Shown: piece after piece, positions 45,360 to 53,117 of the stretch
Layout of the letters: each line of letters opens with the position of its first letter
Numbering within the stretch: position 1 is the stretch's first letter
Origin: Pseudoduganella armeniaca
GTDB taxonomy: Bacteria > Pseudomonadota > Gammaproteobacteria > Burkholderiales > Burkholderiaceae_D
NCBI RefSeq assembly: GCF_003028855.1
Contig: NZ_CP028324.1
Coordinates: 558,001-622,000, forward strand
Length of the DNA stretch: 64,000 bases
Direction: 5' to 3'
The notes under the pieces: model-generated
What the model was told of the DNA's origin: nothing
The model's database searches: none
Seen by the model: the letters and a program-made list of their open reading frames with translations, nothing else
Translations under genes and position numbers: made by a program

Positions 45360-48119
45360 ATGTCCATTCGACTGTCCAAGGCCGCCGCGGCCGTCGCCAG
45401 TGCCGCGCTGCTGGCCGCTTCCCTGACCGGCTGCAAGTCCGACTCGGCCGAGTCCTTCCTGGCCGAGGCCAGGCAGTACCAGCAGAAGGGCGACAACAAG
45501 GCGGCCGTCATCCAGCTCAAGAATGCCCTGGAAAAGAATCCGGACGACGCGGAAGCGCGCTTCCTGCTGGCCCAACTGTCGCTCGAGATGGACGACCCGC
45601 TGACGGCCGACAAGGAAGTGCGCCGCGCCATCGCGCTGAAGTACGACGAAGCCAAGACCATGCCCGTGCTGGCGCGCGCGCTGGCCCAGCAGGGCAAGTA
45701 CCAGGACGTGCTGGACGCGACAGACAAGGTGGCGCAAACGGCCGACGTGCTGGCGCAGCGCGGCAGCGCCTATCTTGGCCTCGGCAAGGGCGACGAAGCC
45801 AAAGCCGCCTTCGATGCCGCGCTGGCCAAACAGGCCAATCACGCCGACGCGCTGGCCGGGCTGTCGCGCTATGCCGCCATGCAGAAGGACTGGGCGCTGG
45901 CCCAGCAACTGGTCGACCAGGCCATCGCGGCGGACGGCAAGAACGTCAACGCCTGGCAGCTGAAGGGCGACCTGCAGCGCGCGCAAAACAAGCCGCAGGA
46001 AGCGATGGCGGCGTACCAGCAGGTACTGAAGCTGAAACCCGGGCACCGCACGGCGCACCTGGAACAGGCCGAGCTGAACATCGCGGCCGGCAAGTACGAC
46101 GCGGCCCAGGCCGACATCGACGCGGCCCGCAAGAACGGCGCCAACGGCGGCCTGATCGCGTACAACCAGGCGCTGCTCGACTTCTCGCGCGACAAGATGA
46201 AGGACGCGCAGGCGAACCTGCTGAAGGTCATGCAGGCGGCGCCGAACCACATGCCCAGCGTGCTGCTGTCCGGCGCCGTCGCGCTGAACCTGGGCCAACT
46301 GGAGCAGGCCGAAAAGCACCTGCGCAAATATGTCGAGTGGAATCCGGGCAATGTGTACGCCCGCAAGATGCTGGTCAGCACCCTGCTGAAGGCGCGCCAG
46401 CCAACCGAAGCCGAGACCTTCCTGGCCCCTGTGCTGAAGGACGGCAAGGCCGACGCCTCACTGTTCGAACTGGCGGGCGAAGCGGCCATGTTGCAGCAGC
46501 AGCCGGCCAAGGCCAGCAAGTATTTCGAGCAGGCCATCGCACAGGAGCCGAAACGGGGTTCCGTCCATGTGGCGCTGGGGCTGGCGAAGCTGGCCCAGGG
46601 CGACCGGGCCGGCGGCGCGGCCGAGCTGGAAACGGCCATGAAACTCGCGCCGGCCTCGCTCGACGCCGGCGCCACCCTGGTGCGCGTGCAGACCAGCACG
46701 GGCGACTACGACAAGGCCCTGGCCAGCGTCGCGCTGCTGGAGAAAGTCCACCCGAACTCGCCGGTGCTGCACAATCTGAAAGGCGGCGCCTACCTGGGCA
46801 AGAAAGACGCCAAGGCGGCCCGCGCCAGCTTCGGCGCTGCCCTGGCCGCCGACGCGACCTACTTCCCGGCCGCGGCCAATCTGGCCCAGCTCGACCTGCA
46901 AGACAAGAACCCGGCCGCCGCCAAGCAGCGTTTCGAAACGATCCTGCAAAAGGATGGCAAGAACGCCGAGGCCATGGCGGCACTGGCGGAAATCGCGCTG
47001 ACCGAAGGCGACAAGCCCAAGGCGACCGCCTGGCTGGAGAAGGCCGTGGCCGGCCAGCCGGATGCGCTGGCGCCGGCCTTGAAGCTGGGCGAGCACTACA
47101 TCAACCTGGGGACGCCGCAGAAGGCGCTGACGTTGCTGGGCAAATACGCTCCGGCCAATCCGGCCAACCCGCAGCTGCTGGACGTGCAAGGCCGCGCCCA
47201 GCTGGCCAACAAGGACGCGCCGGGCGCCATCGAGACGTTCAGCAAGCTGGTCAGCGTGGAACCGAAATCGGGCGCCGCGCACCTGCGCCTGGCCACGGCC
47301 GAGATGCAGCGCAAGAACCCGGCCGCCGCCGGCGAGGCGCTGAAGAAGGCTATCGCGGTCGAGCCAGCCTTCCTGCAGGCCTACCTGGCCCAGGCCGAGC
47401 TGGCCGCCGGCCAGCGCAACTACGACGCCGCCTTGGCCACCGTGCGCCAGGTCCAGCAGCGCTTCCCGCAGTCGCCGGTCGGCCAATTGCTGGAAGGCGA
47501 CCTGTGGATGCAGCAGAACAAGCCCGCCCAGGCTCTGAAACCGTACGAAGCGGCCTTTGCGATTGCGCCGACCGCGCCCATGTTGATGAAACTGGGCAAG
47601 GCACTGCAGGCGGGCGGCAAGGGTGCCGAGGCCGAGCGCCGTGTGGCGGCGTGGCGTCGCCAGCATCCGGACGAGCCGCTGTCGGCCATGTACGTCGCCG
47701 AAAACCATATCGCCGCGAAGCAATACCGTCAGGCCATCACGGAACTGGAAGCGGTGCTGAAGAAGGTGCCGGACAATCTTGTCGCGCTGAACAACCTGGC
47801 CTGGGCCTACCAGCAGGAAAAGGACGCACGGGCACTGCCGACCGCCGAGAAAGCCTACCAACTGGCCGGCAAGAATCCGATGGTCATGGATACGTTGGGC
47901 TGGATGCTGGTCGAGCAGGGCAATACCGCCCGTGGGCTGCCGCTGCTGCAGGAAGCCGCCAAGCTGGCGCCGGAGGCGGGCGATATCCGCCTGCACTTGG
48001 CGCAAGGCCTGCACAAGGCTGGCGATAAAACCAATGCCCGCAAAGAGCTTGAATATTTAACCAATGGCAAATCTAATGCCCAACAGGAAGAAGCTCGTTC
48101 TCTGTTGAAACTACTTTGA
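45360..48119 (+). CDS. prsT: XrtA/PEP-CTERM system TPR lipoprotein PrsT
   Basis: The 919-residue protein begins with a lipoprotein signal peptide, lipobox L-T-G-C with Cys25, and is otherwise almost entirely tetratricopeptide repeats, each with the A-x-x-G/L-x-x-x-Q/A pattern. It matches PrsT, the large TPR lipoprotein of exosortase-A loci, thought to be an envelope scaffold for polysaccharide assembly or PEP-CTERM sorting. It has its own 93-bp upstream gap. Codon use is uniform; the very Ala/Lys-rich helices make internal repeats visible throughout. Confidence 0.92.
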   Translation: MSIRLSKAAAAVASAALLAASLTGCKSDSAESFLAEARQYQQKGDNKAAVIQLKNALEKNPDDAEARFLLAQLSLEMDDPLTADKEVRRAIALKYDEAKTMPVLARALAQQGKYQDVLDATDKVAQTADVLAQRGSAYLGLGKGDEAKAAFDAALAKQANHADALAGLSRYAAMQKDWALAQQLVDQAIAADGKNVNAWQLKGDLQRAQNKPQEAMAAYQQVLKLKPGHRTAHLEQAELNIAAGKYDAAQADIDAARKNGANGGLIAYNQALLDFSRDKMKDAQANLLKVMQAAPNHMPSVLLSGAVALNLGQLEQAEKHLRKYVEWNPGNVYARKMLVSTLLKARQPTEAETFLAPVLKDGKADASLFELAGEAAMLQQQPAKASKYFEQAIAQEPKRGSVHVALGLAKLAQGDRAGGAAELETAMKLAPASLDAGATLVRVQTSTGDYDKALASVALLEKVHPNSPVLHNLKGGAYLGKKDAKAARASFGAALAADATYFPAAANLAQLDLQDKNPAAAKQRFETILQKDGKNAEAMAALAEIALTEGDKPKATAWLEKAVAGQPDALAPALKLGEHYINLGTPQKALTLLGKYAPANPANPQLLDVQGRAQLANKDAPGAIETFSKLVSVEPKSGAAHLRLATAEMQRKNPAAAGEALKKAIAVEPAFLQAYLAQAELAAGQRNYDAALATVRQVQQRFPQSPVGQLLEGDLWMQQNKPAQALKPYEAAFAIAPTAPMLMKLGKALQAGGKGAEAERRVAAWRRQHPDEPLSAMYVAENHIAAKQYRQAITELEAVLKKVPDNLVALNNLAWAYQQEKDARALPTAEKAYQLAGKNPMVMDTLGWMLVEQGNTARGLPLLQEAAKLAPEAGDIRLHLAQGLHKAGDKTNARKELEYLTNGKSNAQQEEARSLLKLL

Positions 48120-48275
48120 TTGATATTGCGGAAAATCAAACTGAGAATAGGCAATTTCCGTGTATCGTAGGAAATCACATATTTTTAGGATGTAACATCT
48201 TTTAGCAGATTTTTACTTAAAAATAGGTTAATCTCTGCAATATTGTCTTCACTAAAGCGTGAAAGAATCGCCCAC

Positions 48276-49115
48276 ATGGTGCATTCGGCAAGCCGTTACA
48301 GCTCACTCCGATTGCTCACCGACCGGCTGCTCGGCAAACGCGACATTCTGATTCCGTATTTTCAGTTTGTCGAGGTTCCCGCCGATGAGTACGAAGGTGA
48401 GCTGATGCGCCAAATTCAACGCCTGCGGTACGAGGTGTATTGCGTGGAACGAAACTTTCTCGACTGTGAAGACTACAAAGATCAACTCGAAACAGACGAG
48501 TACGATCGCTACTCTGCTCACTTTGCTGCTTTTAATGACGAACGCGAGATCATAGGTACTGTCCGCCTCGTGCATCCGGCCGAACACATGCTGTATCCGT
48601 TCGAAAGCCACTGCACGGTCTTTGATGATTTTCGCTTTCCACCACGCGAGAAAGCTGGGGAGATTTCCCGCTTGGTGGTTCGTAAGACGTACCGGCGCCG
48701 CCGCGGCGACTCCATGGAGGGGGTATCCAGGGAGTTCGTGCAAGGAGGCAGCGCCACGCCATCGCCGCGCTTACGCGAGCAGCGCGGCAACAGTCCACTG
48801 CTACTACTGGGCCTGTACAAGGAAATGTACCGGCACAGTCGCCGTAACGGTATTCGTTACTGGTATGCAGCCATGGAACGCTCGCTGGCCCGGTCCCTGG
48901 ACAGGATGGGCTTCAAGTTTGTGCCCATCGGGCCGGCGACGGATTATTACGGGCCAGTAACGCCCCATATCGTCGACTTGGATGAGCTGAGCGCCAGGTT
49001 GCACAGTGAGAATCCCTTTTTGGCCGCGTGGTTTGACGACGAGCCGATTCCACTGTGGGTCAAGATGAAAACCCTGGTCGTCAGTACGTTGATCGGTGCA
49101 CCTCGGGGGAAATAA
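48276..49115 (+). CDS. PEP-CTERM/exosortase system-associated acyltransferase, paralogue 1 (TIGR03694 type)
   Basis: The 279-residue protein is related to N-acyl amino acid synthases with a GNAT-like fold. Visible landmarks are RLRYEVYCVERNF, EISRLVVRKTYRRRR, and RYWYAAMERSLARSL. The reaction is probably transfer of a fatty acyl group from ACP to an amine. The 5' half and the preceding 150 bp are clearly richer in A+T than neighbouring genes, while the 3' part is normal. A TTG at 48243 could add 11 residues; the ATG at 48276 was preferred. A paralogue follows after 37 bp. Confidence 0.87.
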   Translation: MVHSASRYSSLRLLTDRLLGKRDILIPYFQFVEVPADEYEGELMRQIQRLRYEVYCVERNFLDCEDYKDQLETDEYDRYSAHFAAFNDEREIIGTVRLVHPAEHMLYPFESHCTVFDDFRFPPREKAGEISRLVVRKTYRRRRGDSMEGVSREFVQGGSATPSPRLREQRGNSPLLLLGLYKEMYRHSRRNGIRYWYAAMERSLARSLDRMGFKFVPIGPATDYYGPVTPHIVDLDELSARLHSENPFLAAWFDDEPIPLWVKMKTLVVSTLIGAPRGK

Positions 49116-49152
49116 GCAGACCTCGAGGGGCACATCGCCTGAAGAGTGAGGA

Positions 49153-49968
49153 ATGATAGCCACCCAAAATTTGTCGCGTCTGCCGGTTCGCTCCCCAGAG
49201 CCCCGCAGCGCCATCCCGACCAGCTTCGATCCTTCCCATGCGCCGCAGGTGTTTCGCACCTATTGCGGCGGCGCCCTGAACGGCGTGCCGCCCGATATCT
49301 CGCGGCTGCGCTACGAGGTGTACTGCCTCGAATGTGCGTTCCTGCACCCGGACGCCTACGGTGAAGGCCTCGAGCACGACCATTACGACGCCCAGGCCAC
49401 GCATTTCGCGGCCTACACGGCCGAGAACCGCCTGGTGGGCGCCGTACGCCTGGTCCAGCCGACCAATGGCGACTGCTACCCGTTCCAGCGGCATTGCCAG
49501 CCGTTTGACGGTTACCAACTGCCGCCGGCCGAGGAGTCGGCCGAGATTTCGCGCCTGGTGGTGCGCAAGGGGCACCGCCGGCGTCGTGCCGACTCGCTGC
49601 AGGGCGTGCCCGGCCGCGGCACGGATGCACCGGCCAGCCGGCCCGGCCACGAACACTGGCGCAGCGGCGAGGATCGCCGGGGCGAGGAACGCGACTCGCC
49701 GATGTTGCTGTTCGGCCTGTATCGCGAGATGTACCGGCACAGCCTGCAAAGCGGCATCCGCTACTGGTATGCGGCGATGGAGCGCTCGCTGGCCCGCTCG
49801 CTGCAGCGCCTGGGCTTTGCGTTCCAGGCCATCGGACCGCAAAGCGACTACTACGGTGCCGTCACGCCGTGCCTGCTGGATTTGCGGGCACTGGAGCGGC
49901 GGCTGACCGAGGCCAACCCGGCGCTGGCGGCCTGGTTCATGGAGAAGCCGTTCGTGCGAACGGTGTGA
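49153..49968 (+). CDS. PEP-CTERM/exosortase system-associated acyltransferase, paralogue 2 (TIGR03694 type)
   Basis: The 271-residue protein shares the landmarks of paralogue 1: RLRYEVYCLECAF, EISRLVVRKGHRRRR, GLYREMYRHS and RYWYAAMERSLARSLQR. The region between residues 155 and 185 is charged and variable. Its base composition is that of the locus, unlike the first half of paralogue 1. Two copies in tandem suggest two acyl acceptors or donors. It converges on the ThiF-like gene, whose stop is 7 bp away. Confidence 0.87.
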   Translation: MIATQNLSRLPVRSPEPRSAIPTSFDPSHAPQVFRTYCGGALNGVPPDISRLRYEVYCLECAFLHPDAYGEGLEHDHYDAQATHFAAYTAENRLVGAVRLVQPTNGDCYPFQRHCQPFDGYQLPPAEESAEISRLVVRKGHRRRRADSLQGVPGRGTDAPASRPGHEHWRSGEDRRGEERDSPMLLFGLYREMYRHSLQSGIRYWYAAMERSLARSLQRLGFAFQAIGPQSDYYGAVTPCLLDLRALERRLTEANPALAAWFMEKPFVRTV

Positions 49969-49975
49969 CCAGTGC

Positions 49976-50818
49976 TCAGGCCGGCGCATCGGTGCTGATG
50001 TCGATCAGCTTGGTCACGTGGTTGCGGAAACTGTGCACGACGATGTGTGGCGACTGCGGCACGGGCAGGCCGGCCAGCAGGTCCGTCATCATCGACACGG
50101 CCAGCGCGGCCACGGTAAAGCTGCCGACGGCCAGCTGGGAGGCCGGGCAGGGCCGGCCGTCCTCCATGATCGTCAGCGCCCGGCGCACCTGTTCCACGAC
50201 TTGCGGGTCCAGGTGCGCCCCGATGCGGGCCATGATCTTGCCAAACACGTTCGAGTAGCTGGCGTCGCCTTCGGTGGTGGCCTGCGACACGTCGTGGGCG
50301 ATGATCTCCGTCAGCGAGCCGCTGGCGTCGGCCGGGAAGTACAGCACGCCGGCGCCCTGGCCAATCGACAGGGCCGTGAAGATGGGACGCTGCAACCCTT
50401 TCGCGGCCGTGTGCAGGCTGAGGATGGCTTCCAGGTCGAGGAAATCGATGGTGTCGAAGATGATGTCGACCTTGCCGACCAGCTCGGCCGCGTTGCCTTT
50501 GTCGAGGTTGGCGACGATCGCTTCGACTTGCGCTTCCGGATTGATGCGCAGGATGTGCTTTTTCAGCGCCTCCGCCTTGGGGGTGCCGATATCGTCGAAG
50601 TCGAAGAACTGGCGGTTCAGGTTATGGGCGTCGACGGTGTCGCCGTCGATCAGCACGAACTTGCGAAACCCCATGCGCGCCGCGCAAATCGCCGTCGAGC
50701 TGCCAAGTCCATTCCCGGCAATCAACAAACTCGTGTCACGGATGCGTGCCTGAGTTGCTGGGCTGACATATCCCTCATTCCGTGTGATGAAGGTGTCGTA
50801 ATTGAATACCGCGGCCAT
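49976..50818 (-). CDS. ThiF-family adenylyltransferase (E1-like)
   Basis: The 280-residue protein has the ThiF/MoeB fold: nucleotide-binding GNGLGSS near residue 36, acidic LIDGDTVDAHNLNRQ with the Arg that binds ATP, and D-I-I-F-D-T-I-D-F-L. It lacks the CxxC pairs that bind zinc in MoeB and ThiF. E1-like enzymes adenylate the C-terminus of small proteins or peptides. No partner with a GG terminus is visible nearby. It lies between the acyltransferases and a PEP-CTERM gene and has GGAG before its ATG. What it activates is unknown. Confidence 0.82.
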   Translation of the reverse strand: MAAVFNYDTFITRNEGYVSPATQARIRDTSLLIAGNGLGSSTAICAARMGFRKFVLIDGDTVDAHNLNRQFFDFDDIGTPKAEALKKHILRINPEAQVEAIVANLDKGNAAELVGKVDIIFDTIDFLDLEAILSLHTAAKGLQRPIFTALSIGQGAGVLYFPADASGSLTEIIAHDVSQATTEGDASYSNVFGKIMARIGAHLDPQVVEQVRRALTIMEDGRPCPASQLAVGSFTVAALAVSMMTDLLAGLPVPQSPHIVVHSFRNHVTKLIDISTDAPA

Positions 50819-50870
50819 TGGATCTCCTCCCGTCTATTTTTTCCTAGAATAAAGCATCCGACGATTTTTT

Positions 50871-50887
50871 TGTCGGGATTCTTTACA
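50871..50887 (+). promoter_or_regulatory. Putative PEP-CTERM box 1 (PrsR site)
   Basis: TGTCGGGATTCTTTACA. It has the same 6+5+6 format as box 2. It is 53 bp from the ThiF-like start codon, so it could serve that gene too. Confidence 0.6.
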
Positions 50888-51007
50888 GGTCCTATCAGAG
50901 AATTCCCATAAGTGTGGCTCCAATGCTGTAAGCCGCCTGTGCTCGCCGCAATCATTCGATCTATTGTAATAAAACATTATGTAAAGAAATACCCTCGCTT
51001 GGCGGGG

Positions 51008-51024
51008 TGTCGGAAAACTTTACA
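51008..51024 (+). promoter_or_regulatory. Putative PEP-CTERM box 2 (PrsR site)
   Basis: TGTCGGAAAACTTTACA. It lies 86 bp before the sigma-54 core at 51110, a normal enhancer distance for an NtrC-class activator. Confidence 0.65.
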
Positions 51025-51109
51025 CCCTGACCCAGCGCAGAGCTTATGCAGGTCGTCCGTAAGAACTACTGCTTTGATTTTGATAGGAAAAATCCGATTT
51101 GGCAGCTAC

Positions 51110-51125
51110 TGGCACGCGGATTGCT
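51110..51125 (+). promoter_or_regulatory. Sigma-54 (RpoN) promoter of the PEP-CTERM gene
   Basis: TGGCACGCGGATTGCT matches the -24/-12 consensus (TGGCAC-N5-TTGCT) without mismatch: GG at 51111-51112 and GC at 51123-51124 are ten bases apart. Transcription should begin near 51136, giving a leader of about 45 bases. Confidence 0.9.
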
Positions 51126-51180
51126 TTAATGAGGCAGACGCTACACCAACGAAGCGCCACTCAACGATTGGAGATCGACA

Positions 51181-52071
51181 ATGTCTATCAAAAAAATGAT
51201 TCTGGCAGCATCTCTCGGACTCGCGGCGCTGAGCGCTTCCGCAACGCCGCTGGATTCGCTGACGGGGAATATGAACATCAAGCTGCAAGGCTTGACGACG
51301 GAGGCCAACACCTTCGGCGGCACCAACGAGTCCACCTGGGGCGTTGGCAGTATCACGCAGATCACCGGCACCGGCGGCCAGGCCTGGAACATGGGCGTCA
51401 GCGACGGCAGCTACCTGTACTACATGATCTACGGTATCGCCGACCAGAACATCGTCAACAACTCGACGGGCTCGCTCGACCTGTATAACGTCGGCGCGAC
51501 CGGCGGCGTAGGCGACGGCAAGATCCACCTGGACATCTACCGCAGCAACGTCAACATCCTGGAACTGACGAGCGACTTCAACGCGCAAGTGGGCGATCGC
51601 ACGGGCTACAACATGCACTCGCTGCTGTCCGGCCTGGGCCCGGCCTATCTGACCGTTGAGTTCGGCACCGGCAAGCAGACCACCAACGTGGCTGGCGGCC
51701 TGAACCCAGGCGCGGACGAAACGCTGGCAACGCTGGTGCAGGTCGTGACCTCCGCCACGCTGCCGGCAGCCGGCACGGGTCAGTTCTTCGCCGACGTGAC
51801 CGGCGGCACCGCTGCGGCCCAGTGGGACTCGAATGGCCTGTTCGGCCACGACCTGGACGGCAAATTCACGCTGAGCACGAACGGCGCGTCGCAAGGTTCG
51901 GGCGTCTGCACGGACGAGGAAGTGCTGGGCAGCCCGGGCAATCCGGCCACCTGCTTCACGGGCTTCATCAACGACCCGATCCGCGCCATCCGCGTACCGG
52001 AACCAGGTTCGCTGGCGCTGGTGGGCCTGGGCCTGGTCGGCCTGGCCGGCCTGCGTCGCCGCATGGCCTGA
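51181..52071 (+). CDS. PEP-CTERM sorting-domain protein
   Basis: The 296-residue secreted protein has a signal peptide (MSIKKMILAASLGLAAL, cleavage near ASA) and the exosortase sorting tail at the end: V-P-E-P-G-S-L, a hydrophobic Gly/Leu segment, then L-R-R-R-M-A. The middle is Asn/Gly/Thr-rich beta-type sequence with two Cys (GVCTDEE and ATCFTGF) that could form a disulfide. Exosortase A should cleave at PEP and anchor or release it outside the cell. Expression is probably switched by PrsK/PrsR through the sigma-54 promoter and upstream boxes. A terminator follows. Confidence 0.93.
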   Translation: MSIKKMILAASLGLAALSASATPLDSLTGNMNIKLQGLTTEANTFGGTNESTWGVGSITQITGTGGQAWNMGVSDGSYLYYMIYGIADQNIVNNSTGSLDLYNVGATGGVGDGKIHLDIYRSNVNILELTSDFNAQVGDRTGYNMHSLLSGLGPAYLTVEFGTGKQTTNVAGGLNPGADETLATLVQVVTSATLPAAGTGQFFADVTGGTAAAQWDSNGLFGHDLDGKFTLSTNGASQGSGVCTDEEVLGSPGNPATCFTGFINDPIRAIRVPEPGSLALVGLGLVGLAGLRRRMA

Positions 52072-52091
52072 GCTTTATCCGCTCGATGAAG

Positions 52092-52119
52092 AATGCCCGG
52101 CTTGCCGGGCATTTTTTTT
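52092..52119 (+). terminator. Rho-independent terminator of the PEP-CTERM gene
   Basis: Arms GCCCGGC (52095-52101) and GCCGGGC (52104-52110), extended by AT pairs, are followed by eight T. It lies 20 bp after the stop codon. Confidence 0.85.
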
Positions 52120-52141
52120 GGCGGTACTGGCGAAACCCACA

Positions 52142-52195
52142 GGTGACAGGCACCGATCTCAGAGCGGTAACGCCCTGAGATCGGTGCCTGTCACC
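52142..52195. repeat. Perfect 21-bp inverted repeat
   Basis: Arms 52142-52162 and 52175-52195 are exact complements (ends GGTGACAGGCACC and GGTGCCTGTCACC) with a 12-base loop. It lies between the PEP-CTERM terminator and the end of the convergent lytic transglycosylase gene. Confidence 0.9.
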
Positions 52196-52203
52196 ATGGG
52201 TCT

Positions 52204-53049
52204 TTAGTGCGCTGCCGGCAGCGCATGCCAAGCCTGCCGGTACAACGCGGCAATGCGCTGCACATACACCTGCGTCTCCCGATAAGGCGGCACGCCGCCA
52301 TGGCGCTCGACCGCGCCTTCGCCTGCGTTGTAGGCGGCCGCCACCAGTTGCACGTCGCCATTGAACCGCATCAGCAGCCAGCGCAGGTAGGCCAGGCCGC
52401 CGCGCAGGTTGGCTTCCGGATCGAAGGTATTGCGCACGCGAAAGCGCTGGGCGGTGGCGGGGATCAATTGCATCAACCCTTGCGCGTTGCGTGGTGACAC
52501 GGCATTCGGGCGGAAGCCGGACTCGACAGCAATGACCGCCATCGCCAGCCGCGGATCGACGCCATATTCGGGCGCCAGCCGGTCGACCAGCCGGCGCACG
52601 GGGACGCTGCCGGCCGGGTAGGCGGGCTCGGGCGGCGGGATCAGGTCGACTTCCGCCGCGGCTGAAGGCACTGCGGCGGGTGGCGGCGCCAAGCAGGCGG
52701 GCAGGGCGGCGTCCTGGCGGGCCGGCAGCAGCGTGAGCAGGTGACGCGCTTGCGCATGGCCCTGCTCGGCGGCAAGCGCAAACAGGCGCCACGCCGCGCC
52801 GTCGTCGCGTGGCATGCCGCGGCCGTTGGCGGCCATCCAGCCCAGCGCATACTGGGCATCGGCGGCACCCAGCCGCGCGGCCCGGCAATACAACGCGACC
52901 GCCTGCGGCAGGTCGCGCGGCACGCCTTCCCCATGTTCCGCCCGTACGGCGTCGGCGATCAGGTCAGCCGCGGTTTGCGCCTGCGCCGGTGTCCCGGCAA
53001 GCGCCATACACAGCAGAACAACATGGGGCAACTGGGCAACGGGACGCAT
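52204..53049 (-). CDS. SEL1-repeat lytic transglycosylase
   Basis: The 281-residue protein has a signal peptide (cleavage after AQAQ, near 25), one or two SEL1-type repeats (ALYCRAARLGAADAQYALGWM, GMPRDDGAAWRLFALAAEQGHAQA; residues 50-105) and a soluble lytic transglycosylase domain. The catalytic Glu is in AVESGFRPNAVS, followed by GLMQLIP and AAYNAGEGAV. It should cleave peptidoglycan in the periplasm. The ATG at 53049 begins a standard signal peptide and has AAAGG upstream; an ATG at 53094 would add 15 residues. The final residues end 9 bp from a palindrome. Confidence 0.87.
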   Translation of the reverse strand: MRPVAQLPHVVLLCMALAGTPAQAQTAADLIADAVRAEHGEGVPRDLPQAVALYCRAARLGAADAQYALGWMAANGRGMPRDDGAAWRLFALAAEQGHAQARHLLTLLPARQDAALPACLAPPPAAVPSAAAEVDLIPPPEPAYPAGSVPVRRLVDRLAPEYGVDPRLAMAVIAVESGFRPNAVSPRNAQGLMQLIPATAQRFRVRNTFDPEANLRGGLAYLRWLLMRFNGDVQLVAAAYNAGEGAVERHGGVPPYRETQVYVQRIAALYRQAWHALPAAH

Positions 53050-53117
53050 GACATCGGACCTTTCAAGCTGCCGGGCACTGCCCAGCAGTTTCATTGTAGC
53101 GGGCGGTTTTCGCCAGC

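Larger units (their letters stand above)
50819..51180. other. Divergent regulatory region: ThiF-like gene / PEP-CTERM gene
   Basis: This 362-bp, A+T-rich region contains two TGTCGG-N5-TTTACA boxes and a sigma-54 promoter reading rightward, each listed separately. A short hairpin (CCGAC at 50858-50862 and GTCGG at 50872-50876, with a T-rich loop) overlaps the first box. No gene is seen. Confidence 0.7.

Noticed and set aside
45353..48028. Open frame of about 890 codons overlapping prsT in another forward frame
   Set aside because: Its composition (Arg, Gly, Ala, Gln) is a frame-shifted shadow of the TPR gene; prsT has a lipobox and clear repeats.
50858..50876. Hairpin CCGAC / GTCGG in the leader of the ThiF-like gene as a terminator
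   Set aside because: The stem is only 5 bp and the T-rich part is in the loop rather than after the stem; the right arm is better explained as part of box 1.
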